From Uloborus plumipes (lineage: Eukaryota > Arthropoda > Arachnida > Araneae > Uloboridae): a stretch of DNA of 64,000 bases. Shown one piece after another: positions 23,701 to 35,700 of this stretch (its first letter is position 1; each line of letters starts with the position of its first letter). A program made the translations under genes and the position numbers. Location of the stretch: assembly GCA_038373865.1 (NCBI GenBank), contig JAXGGA010002336.1, positions 1 to 64,000 on the forward strand, read 5' to 3'. The notes under the pieces are model-generated. The model was given only the letters and a program-made list of their open reading frames with translations. It had not been told where the DNA came from and did no database searches.

Positions 23701-26700
23701 TCATTTCGATAATGTTCAGTTAGTGATATTCATTTGTAATATGTTAATAAAAAAAGCTTACTCTTCTTACTTCCTCTACCAAAGAAGAGAAGAATTTTTA
23801 CAGACCATCATCGACTGTACTTATTAACTACTGTACTGAAAAATATTAATAATTTTGAAAAAAAAAAAAAAAAAATTACGAATAACAGAAAAAAAAGTTC
23901 TATGATATTTTTTATTTAATTTTAAAAACTTTTAATACATGCTAGTATTGATTGCTTTTCGCGTAACACCAACAACCAACTCACGTATTACCAATGGTAC
24001 GCATACCACAGGTTACTAAATGCTGCAATAGATGTTAATAGGGGATAGACTAATGAGACCATTTCTCAACTCAGGAGAATTAGTTACAGATCTTAGGTAA
24101 TCAGATCACTAAATCTTGACTAAAAAAATTTGATAGTGGCCAGTAAACCCAAAAGTTAGTAGCCACTTAGTTGTTGTTGATGACCAATATAGACCAAAAG
24201 TTCCAAAATTGTAATCCCACTTCGCTTCATTCTGCATATAGCAATGTTACACTATGTAATTGCATATATCTTAACTAAATTACTAGATATAATATAAAAA
24301 TGTTTTTTTAAAAAACCCTACAAACCTTTTCTAAAAAAGAAAATTATTTATTTTAAAATCCAAATTATAAGACATTATGCAAATAAAACAAAAACAAAAC
24401 GCACCTGCATACTTGAAGTTTAAAAAATATTTCATTTAATTTGCTGATGAATCATAAATTTGCTCATCTTTGACTATTTTTCCAACACAGTTTCATTGCA
24501 TTTTTTAGATTGAAATTATGTATTTAGAAGTTTAGTACAGCAGATAGGTTGTTTTTCTCTCCAAGTTAACATTGGCCGCTAGTGACCATGCTAATGGCCA
24601 TTTTCTTTTCACAATTTGCACGATATTGGTCCCTAGTTTGGTGACCCACATAACATCTTTTAGTCGCCAAAAGATAATTTTTAGTCGCCACTGACGACCC
24701 CTAGTCTCGACCTTTACAGATCACTATTCTCCAGTGTTGTAGGAGAGTTTCTGCTTTAATAGAGAAGTTATTGCTTACAATTTATTAGCATAGAGTAGAG
24801 GTGAAGAATCTTTTTATGACTGGAATCCACATTTAAATTAAGTAGCAATAAAGGAGGCGGCATAACTCGAAGAATCTGTACATGTGACGTTTTATGTAAT
24901 TGTCGTATTTTTTGTAGTTTTACCACTATATTGTACTGTATAGGTAAAAATAATTGAGGGAAAAATATATGAAGTCATTTACTCATTATTTAATGTTAAA
25001 AGTTACAGTAAAAATATTCATACAGGGATAAAAACTTGTAAAACAAATGCATATTTAAGTATGACGTCAAATGACTATTTTGTAGAAATATTTTAAAATG
25101 ATTTTACATATCTTTACCCTGGGAAGAAATTTGTCAGAAAAAAATAAGTTACAAAAACCAACAAAAAGAAATAATAAACCAAAGAATTTGAGAATTCAAT
25201 ACAAAATGGGTTAGAGTTTTTGTTTTTGTCTCTTATTTGAAAGAAATTGAATATTACTATATTTGATATCTGGGCTTAAAGCAGACCATTGTCCAACATG
25301 GACATATATCTTAATTTGAACATCTAGATTATTCTTTTAACAACTTTAAAAACTGATTTTTAAATTGTCAAAATACATATTTAAATATTAATTAATAAAA
25401 GAGCTAACTTTTAAGAAGGCTGTACAAGAAACGCACAGAGGCTGCATGCAGCTTCGGGGCTATACCTTTTCTCCTCTGGCATAAACTGAAACATACCTAC
25501 CAAAGAAAAATGTGCCTGTAGTTGGGGATATTTGGGGTTCACTACAACTTCATGTTAAAGAGAAAACTATGATTAGTTTTGTGATTAGTTTTGATTATAA
25601 CTATTTGTCTTCCAATTAATATAACTTTTTTATCCAATAAGGATTTCTGCCTCCAGCTCGGTAATTGGCTATTCCTGACTGAGGAGTCCAGAATAAGGAC
25701 GAAACTGCAGTCTCAGGATGTCATGACCGAGATGTGGGTGTAATTGCTTCAGTTCTGCCCAGGGACGTAATTTCGAATTTTTCCAGGACGGGGCAAAGGG
25801 TGCATACACAATGTAAAATTACCAAAAAGTGGTAAAAACCACGCCCACTTATATGCTAATACATTGATTTCACAAAGTCAGGGGGAGGGGCAAATGACAG
25901 GCCCAGGCCTGTCCCCCCTAAATGACAGGCCTGGTTCTGCCTCAGCCCTGGCTTATGGGCGGTAACTCATTGCATATTCCCCAGCTCTTGCCTTCAAATT
26001 TCGAGTTGAGCCGCACCATAGTTTGCGGACGCTCGCTGGTAAGGTAAATTCAGTTTATCTACCAGTTTGTTGGCAATCTTAGCTACAATTAGAGGATCTC
26101 TGCCTCCAACTCTATTATTGGCTATTCCTGGCTGAGGAGTCCAGAATAAGGACGAAACTGCAGTCTCAGGATGTCATGATCGAGCTGTGGGTGTAATTGC
26201 TTCAGTTCTGCCTTAGCCCTGGCTTATGAGCGGTAACTTATTGCATATTTGTCTTCATCCTCAGCTCAGACTCTTATGATAAGACTACTGCCGTTCCATA
26301 TTATCATCTTTCCGGCTTGAGTCCTGAAAGTGTGGTGCAGAGAATGTTTGATTTCTATCATGAGGTATGGAAGCTTTATTGTTTGCCGTTTTTTTGGAAA
26401 TGTTTGCATACTTAATTAATGTTTAATCATAACTTATTGATATAATACTGTTTTTTGTCTAGAACAAACACATTAAAATATTAAAGCCGATGATACATTA
26501 TATGAATTCTGTTCTATTTGATGAAGAGTCCGGTGCAAGTCTCTGTTTGCCCCAGGTATTAAATAATTTCTTCTGCTTAAAAACATGTTGCTGCTCTATT
26601 TCAAGGCTCTTGGGCAGATCTATATTAACTATGACATATTGTAATTAACATATTTAATTCATTTTTAGATTAAAAATTTTATTTTTAATTTACTGTATTT

Positions 26701-29700
26701 TTTGAGATGTAATTCATTTGGTATATATTCCGCAAGTACATTGCTTTGAAATGTTTTTAAAAATTTGACAGATAATAAACAGTTCTGTATAATGTACAAG
26801 TAATATATTTCTGCCTCAGAACAACAGTAGAATATCTTACTGTTTGAGCGCTTTTCCACTTACCGACACGACAGCAATAACTGGCACACGATTTACGTCA
26901 TCCGACATTGTCGCATGCAAATTGCATTAATATATGCTATGCGCTTTTCCATCTCCCAATTCAAGGACGATTGAGCCGCCTCTAACGGAACAATCTCATT
27001 TGTTGGACCATTCGTGTCGGAGGGCATGCTTCTCGCCTTTAAAATCGGGACGACATTCATTCATGTGTTTACTTTCTTCGAAGTAGCAACATATAGCAAT
27101 GGCATTTAAATTCGACAATGATAAATTCGGCATTAATAAAATATAAACTTAAATTTGCAGATGATAAATAAAACACTTAGCAATAAAATAATTTTATTCA
27201 TTTTATTTAGTATTTTGTTTCATTATTGTTGCTCAGACGATTTTTAATGCTGCTGAATAGCTCAGATTTTCATTCTGATAGTATGCTTTTCGTTCTTATT
27301 AAACAAGGTGGGATGTAATAAAACTGTGAATATCTTGCACCTAATATCGTCTCTTTATTTGTTTTCTTTTTCGGTTGCTGTAAGTAAACTTTGAATGAAT
27401 GAATGAAGTGAAAAGGGGGCGCCCCTAAGGCAGCGCAAGCACTGCGACCACAGGTCTATTGTACTATCCCCGTTAGAACCCTAAAAGAGCCCAATAGCTG
27501 AAATGAACTTAAGCAGATGTCTAACAGGAATGCTAGACAGTTCATGGGGATCTAAACAATGGTACCCCAAATGTTCAAATCTGTAGGCAGAATAAAAATC
27601 ACATTCGCAAAGAACATGACCAGAACTTTCATCCCTCAAGGCAGCCTCTGCAAGCTGGGTCATCAGTGATACCCAACAGGTTTAGGTGTATATTAAGAGT
27701 GCAGTGTCCGATGAGAAGTCCAATGGACATCTTAATCTCTTTTCTGCTCAAACTAAGTAGCTCCCTGGACCTCAGCCAGGGTTGACGTTGGTTGAGAGCT
27801 TTAGCTTGTCTCTGTGAGTCAGACTGAAGCCACCTGGCATATGAGTCATTCATAAGCAGATTTCTTATAGTATTCCTGACTTTGTTATAGGGCAAACCAA
27901 TAGCAGGTTCAGGACCTACGAATGGCATGTTGGAGCCTAATTTGGCAAGCTGATCAGCAACTTCGTTTCCATCAATGTTACGGTGGCCAGGGACCCAGTA
28001 GAGGGTAACCTTGTTCTTGCTGGCGAGCCTTACCAGTGCATTGTGGCATTCCCAAACTGACTTGGTAGTAAAGCAGTAGCTATTGAGGGCTTTTAAGGCG
28101 GCTTGACTATCAGAGAAAATTTTTATAACCTTACCAGTTAAGTCGCGTTCAAGGCAATTGGTTACACATGCCAGGATAGCTAGAACTTCAGCCTGGTAAA
28201 CCGTAGCAAGCTTCCCAAGCGAAAAGTAAAGCTTTGTTTTGCTGCTGCTGCAAAAAGTACCAGAGCCAGTACTGAAAGAGGTCTTAGAGTCGTCAGTGAA
28301 CCAAATTTTATTGGCATTACCGACAAGCTTTGGAGCATCCTTCCATTGTTCTCTGGAAGGAAACACAATGTTATAGTTTGCATTGAAACTAATATGTTTT
28401 AACAACCAGTCGCTTGGCATCAAAAAGTAGAGATGCTTAACGGCCTCTATACAAAGTTTATCATAAAGAGACGAGTGGCGAGGGGTCTTCCAGAGACCCA
28501 GGAGGTTCAGGCGATATGAACAGGTAATCGCTTCCAGTTCCACTTGTTTGTGAAGTGGAAGTAAACCTATAAGAAGTTCTAGGCTTTGAGAGGGAGTAGT
28601 TCTCATTGCACTAGTAATTGCAATGGTAGCCATCCTTTGTAAGGTGGTAAGACTGCTCTCAGTAGTTACATTACGGGTCTTAAATAAACGTCTAAGTAAA
28701 CTTTACAGCCGTAGTCTGTTGAATTGAGGAATGAAATATAGTGGAAAGTGATCCGTTTGGAGAAATGGTATCACTTGAGTGGAAAAACAGTGAAATGGAC
28801 GACACAATACCGTTCTTATCGTTGTAATATTACCATCCAATTTTTGTCGTCATCGTGTTGTTAAGTAGAAAAGTGCTCTTATTCTGAGTTAAGGCTCTGA
28901 GCAATGACAGTCTCTTATTCATTAACAAAATACTGTTTTATGCAGCTAAATTTCTTACCGCAGCACTCGGCATCTTGTATTTCTGTTACTTGCAGAAATG
29001 TATCCTTCAAAATGTGTCACATTAAGGCAAATTTTAACAAATAAACATATTTATGTATAAAAACATTTTAGTTATTTGCACAATGTATGGGTAATTTTTT
29101 ATTCAAATTTACTTAACTTGAATATTAATTAGTTTGTCACTCAGCATATTTCTTATCTTAAGCATCTTGGAAACTTTGTTTACGGTTTCAAATTTTTTCC
29201 AGGCTCTTTCAGATGGAATCCTGTTATCTTACTCAGAGGAATCGCCAGAGATGCTGTGGAAAATAATTTTGTGTTCAAATTTTTCGGGATATAAAATAGG
29301 CAACCCTTTTTTTGTTTATTGGTTTTTCTTTCCTTTTAAATCTTTTACATCACATGTATAGTTAGATGCTCTTTTCTCTTACAGACAAAGCAATTTTGAT
29401 CTTAAAAAGGAGATTAACAAGTAAACGACAGTATGTATAGTGCTATCTTTTTCTTTGTTTTAATACTATGTTCTTCAATGTAGATTTTTTATACTGCCTA
29501 ATTTTCAGAAACCAAATAATCTTTAACAACAACAATAAAAAATATCAACTGAAAATAAGTTCAATTATTGGATCCAGTCAATTATTTTGCTAATATCTTT
29601 GTTCAGTGTTGATTTTATGCTGCCTGGATGTACAAAAAAAAAAAAACTTTTCAATACGTATAATTCATAATTATTACTGATGTATATCTCATTTTGCATT

Positions 29701-32700
29701 TCGTGAGTAACTTTGAACATTAAGAAACTGTAAACGTTAATTTGTGAATTTGATTTGATCGTCTGATAAGCAGTTATTTACTATAATTTTTGGTGTACCC
29801 CTAATGCTGATATTGAAAAAAAAAATCTGTTTGAATTCCCATTTTGTGTGAGTTTTGTTTGACCTTGCAAAAGAATTAAAGCAGAAAGTATAAATTTTCA
29901 CTTATCAGTTTTCTTCTAGGGTTACAAAAGATGAGTTAATTTTGTTAACGGCTTGGAAAAATGGTGCACTTGGTGAAAATCCAATTTGTCCAAGAAGCTG
30001 CAGAATAAATTGAGATAATTTTTCAAACTTATATGTAATAAAAGTTCAAATAATTGTAATTTTTTTTACATATTCGTGGATGGTTAATTGTGAAACAATG
30101 TTATGGGTGAAAGTTTATCTCTGTTATAGTAGTAGAGTAGATATTATATAATGTAATTTTCTATGTCAAAGTCACAAAGATGATCAATTAAAAAAATTTG
30201 CAGCTCTTGATAGATTTTTAAAAAAGTAAAAAATATATAGACTGAATTTCCGATGAATTTTAAGCTTACTAGTCAATTTTCTGTGATTATTTTTTTGTGT
30301 CTTATTTTGGCTATTATTTGAAGTAAAATTGTTTGCTGTTGCAAATTTTTTCTTGTACTCTTCTGTACATGTTCATTGATTAAGTTTTCCTGATAAATAC
30401 TTATGAATACCTGAAATGTTACATTTCGAAATTTTTCATTTTAATTCACATGGCTCATTTTATGTTCTTGCTGTGAAAAAGAAAAGAGATTCATGTAACT
30501 GTCAAATTTTCAATGCTAATTTACTCTTTACTCTGATTGTTTTTCTTCAATTCTGCAGTTTGTGCAAAGATAATCTTTTGTAATTGGTACATTATCATTT
30601 TTAGTGTTTAATATGATTCTCTTAATTTTGTCATAAAAGTGATGATACTAAAATTGTGAATGTGAGGGAGTTTGATTATCTTTTTAGTCCTTTAAGTCCA
30701 ATCAGCAGTGCAGCAGATACAACAGCTTTGGTGTACATGTTGATTTTGAAAGGGAGCACCGATGCTGCTGAAAATATGCTTTTATCATTGTCAAAGGTAG
30801 ATAGATATGTTTTGTTTTCAAATTAAAACTAAAATAATATTGTGAAACAAAAGTTTGGAATTTTCATTTTAATCCATTGATTCATAAAATAGTGAACATA
30901 GTAAACAGCTTTCATTAAATTCAAGTCGAACAAGAACTTTCTCCCTTGTGCAACAATAAATGAAAATAAAATTTTTAGTATCATTTAAATCAAGGGTGGA
31001 TCCAGCTTCTAGTTTTGGAGAGGTCCATAATTGAAATATGGGTGTGCAAGTGCTCAATTTGGCCTCAACTATTGGGGTCTGAGACTCTTTTCCTGCTTTT
31101 CCATAAAATTGAATCCCCCAAAATGCAATTTTAGTCCATCTTTGATATCTTTAAAGGGTAATGGACCCATTGATCCATCCCTTGGACCAGCACTGAAGTA
31201 AATCTTAAATTAAAATCAGAAAACATTTGTCCCCCACTGTATTCAGTGTACTCTGTGTGTGTAAAAATTTGAATTAATGGAAAATTAAATATGCAACAAA
31301 GTAGTATTACATTTATGTAGGCTATGTGTCGAAATATTAAGCATTGGTGTATACATTTGATATCTAAATATATGTAAAATATTTTCTGATTTCCTTTGTA
31401 ATAAACACAAGAAAAATGCATGAGAAAAATATGATAGGAAAGTAATACAAATCATAAAAGCAAAGCCACCTTTAAATTACTTAGTTTGCTGAAAAAAAAA
31501 AGGTTAATGTATTACTTTGTAGATAATGAAATTTATAGTTGTGTGTATCAAATAAAACTTATTTAATTGCATTAAATGATAAATGATTTTATTTTTCTGT
31601 AGAATACTCGAACTCAATGTTGTGTGCATTGTTAATATGATTTTTTTTAACAGGCTGATTTGGTGACTGTATTAACCAATGTACATACTAAGCTGTGGAA
31701 TGGAAAAAATTTATCTGTATTTGGAAAAGTAAGTCTTCAAAGTAGTGTGTACACTTGGATACTTTGTTTTTTTTTTCTCAAAAGAATTATATTCATAGTC
31801 ATAGAACAATTGCTGTTTTTTCTTTTATGTTATATTCATTTTTCTTTTGCTTGAGTGTTATCTTGCTCTTGATTTACATAGTTCAAGTTATTGCATCCTT
31901 GTGCATTTATTTTTAAAACTTTGAATTTGACGTGTTATTGTACCTTTCAGCATTGAATAAAAAGTCAGTCAGATGGCTGGTAACCTCGTCTCTGAGATAG
32001 GAAGCCATCAGATGCATGCAGCAGCCATTAAAATCCTTGCACATATTATTAAGTTACTAAGACAGAATTAGGTAGTTGGGAAAAGGGTCTCAAGCATGTT
32101 AAAGCACTAAATTTTTATATCTTTTGTTCTCTGTAATTAAAAGAGTTTTCATTGATTCTTTCTGAGGGGTTATCTACCATTCTGAATGATTCTTTCCGAA
32201 GGGTGATTTACAACTCTGAAAGAGACTCTCATTTAGTATTATTACTAAGGATACACTTAGCTTATCATTAATAATCTGCAAAATCAGGCCGATTAGTAGG
32301 CCAAAAAATGTTATCTAAATATCATTCTTCAAAGTATACCTTCACTAAGAAACAATGATGAATGATTTTATTAGCAGTAAAAATAATCCTCACAATTGAT
32401 GTAAAGTTTTTAATAAATTAATTCCCTTACTTTGAATAAATATACATAGACAATGTTGATACACATTTTTCATGTGGCAACAGTTTTCTCCTTAGTACAG
32501 TGTTTTTAGATAACCTCTAATTTTTAGAAAGAATATAAAAGTCTTGGATTAAATTGCTACTAATTATTGAAAAATTTAAATTAAAAGTACTCCTAAATTG
32601 GAGTACTCACCACAGACTCACCCTCCCCTTTTTTGAATTTTTATGTCCAATTAACCTTTTGGATCTGGGCTGTTTTTTAGATTTTTTCTTTCGACCCAGG

Positions 32701-35700
32701 TAGTACGACAGTTGAACCACAGATTTCTTTTCCATTGTAAAGAGTAGGTATAAACTGTCGTACCAGACATGTGAAACCTTGAAAAAATCCACGGCTACAA
32801 AAGGTTCGAGTGAAAATCTCAACCCTGTCCTCTAAAAAAAAAAGACTTACGGTACAGCATGTGTACCGCCCAGCTCCTAAAGGTTAACATAGTTAACAAT
32901 GTGTTAATATAATATTATTGACAGTAATATGAAAATTGGTTCGAAGAAATTTGATAAAATATTGAAATTATTTTGTGAAAATTATGAAAATGGCAAAAAA
33001 AATCTTCGCTTGGAAATAGATTACTTACTATTTCTAAATTCGGAATTATATAAGAGAAAAAAAACTGGTGGTAAAAGTAGTATTAAAAACAATTATCCTT
33101 ATCATTAATCGGTAATCGGCCAATTTGCTTATATTGGTGCATCCGTAATTATTACTTTATTTTTGTAATATCTACGCTAAGTTGCTTAGGGCACATAAAT
33201 CAGTGGGAAAAAAGGTGCTAATGATAAGGGCAATTGAAAAAAAAAAAAAAGTAAATATGTTATACATCTCTGTCTCAAAAAATTCTTATTTCTACTTTTC
33301 GCCATTTGCCAGTTAAAGAGTTTATGAGAATATAAAAGCATTTTGTCTGCCTAGCAGGTAACCGTTGTGATGCAACTCGAATTCTATTGCCTAGACATAT
33401 TTGTTTCTAAAACTTTATACGCTGTTTTTGAACTTGTGCTCATTATTTTACTTATATTGATTATAAGCTTATCGAATTATGTCTTTTCCTCTCAAGTTTG
33501 TTAAACGTGTCCGGCCTGATGCTTTTGTGGAACTGCTATTGAATGATGTTGACGACAAAACTTTAAAAGTACCAGAGGTTCTGGACATTTTGCAAGTAAC
33601 CTGATTTTCGCTCTTTTTTTATAAAGTGAATTTTTTCCCCTTCTTTTATCCTACTTCTAACTTTCTATTTTGTTTTTCAGAATGATTCTCCAAATGTTGA
33701 GCTTCATAAGGTTTCCCTCCTGAAAGAATTCTTGGAAGCAGTTTTAAGTGGTAATATGCAGTGATAACTAAACTATGATGTGTTAAATATAACTTTTTTA
33801 TCTATGTATTTATTTTATTATTTTACTTTTGGTTCACTTATTTATTTATTTGCAGATAAAAAAATTATGCCTGATGTTGGGTCTTCTGTATTGGTATGTA
33901 TTTTTTTGTATAATTTTTTCTTACATATGGAGGCAAAATATTAAAACATTCCTTAAATTCGCTATTAGTATATTTTTTAAATTTAATTTGCAATGTAAAC
34001 CTCTTGGATTTAGCTTTTTTAATTTGGTTCTTTCCATATTTCTGGATACAATGAGGGATAGTTGGCTGTTTCATTAAAAAAGTTTAGCAGTGGTCTCTTT
34101 CTAATCAACAGACCAAGAATTTTTTACATTTCTTTTTCTTTTTTTCCCTCAAAAATCAAGTTAATGTTTGATTTTATAATTTTGTGAATCCCATGATAGA
34201 GAAAATTTAAATTTGTTTCAAGTAAAATTGTTAATTTCAATGCAGATTTAAGTAATGTTATGATTTAGAGACCATTTGACGATATATCGCCAATTTGGCG
34301 ACAAGTTTGGTAAAAAAAAAAAGATTTTTTGAATCTGGATTCAATTTGAGGGGCTATTGACGATATTTAGCGATTAATATACTGAATGATGTTAAAATGG
34401 TTGGTACTTGGAGATGAATAATTGTAAAACATTTTTGTGCATTACTTCGTGACAAAGCATCGATGTAATTGTTTGAAATGTTTTCTTGCACACTCTGAAG
34501 AACTAATGTACTGCACTGTAGTTTTATGCAATTTTTGATCATAGACCCTAATAAAATTGTAGTTGCATTTTAAATCACTATTTTTGACTTATACTATTAT
34601 TTTATTATTTTGTACCAAAATGATAGAAAACTGCAAAATCATCATTTAAATTTTTTTTTTGTGCATCCCTTTTCATTTTGTTAAAGGTGTGAAGGAATTT
34701 TTTTTCAAAGATTGATATTATATACATTTTTAAGGTATTTGTTTTTTATTACCCAGCAAGCAAAACTTCTTGCCTCAAGATTGCATCAAGATTGACGTGT
34801 CAAGAAAGTAATCTTGCTCAAGATTGTTATGTTACTGATTTTCGCTTGTCAGAGTCTTGCCACAAGATTGTCTGACAAGGAGCATGCAACCTAATATCAA
34901 GAAAATAACAAGATAGGTTGTTATTTTCTTGATAGGCAATTTTGCATAAAGATTGTTATAACAAGAAAATATCAAGATCTTGATATTTTCTTGTCATGAC
35001 AATCGCTATGCAAGATGAGATTGCTTTTGTAATCTTGCATAAAGATTGTTATAACAAGAAAATATCAAGATCTTGGCATTTTCTTGTCATGACATTCTGT
35101 ATGCAAAGAGTTTTATTTATTTGTTATTTTCACTTCAAATTCACGAATTAAATTTCATTCTTAAACTATTTCTGTTATTCCTCAATATTGATTATTTTTC
35201 TAGCTGAAGAATTTTTTTAAGGCTGACACATAAGCGGAAATTCACATGAAGATATTTTTGTTTATTCTAATTGCAATTTAGTTGTAATTAATGAAAATGT
35301 CTACACTAACTTCAGATTAAACTTTGCATCTTAAATCTGATGTTTCATTTTAGCGTGTAAACTTCAAAAAAGTGTTAAACACTTAGTTATAACTTAATTT
35401 ATTTTAATCGAAATTTTTTTTTATTTATTTTAATTGAATTTTTTTGAGATCAATATTAATTCTTTTTTTTCTTCTTCTTATTATTATTTATGCTTAATAG
35501 AAGTGGGCTTGAGAAAAATATGGTGCAATATTTGATTTATTTTTAAATTTATGATTCTTTTAGTGCTACAAAGACATAAAATGCCTAGTTAGGATTAATT
35601 GAGGAGCATTAATTGTACCGAAATAATCAACAAAAATTCAAGTTACATTCTAGATAGATGTCAGCTTTAAAATACTGTTTAGACAAAAAATCAATTTATT

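Larger units (their letters stand above)
26850..28878. mobile_element. TIR element in HPS3 intron 8 hosting a non-LTR insertion
   Basis: The left end GAGCGCTTTTCCACTTACCG and right end AACACGATGACG...AAGTAGAAAAGTGCTC are inverted with a few mismatches over about 28 bp. The interior repeats GCGCTTTTCCA at 26941. Without the retrotransposon it is about 0.7 kb. The TSD is not clear. Confidence 0.5.

Noticed and set aside
30690..30796. Shorter HPS3 exon 13 using the internal TTTTTAG acceptor
   Set aside because: The phase is equal, but the longer exon keeps residues (TKIVNVREFDYLF) that align with human HPS3. Kept only as an alternative.
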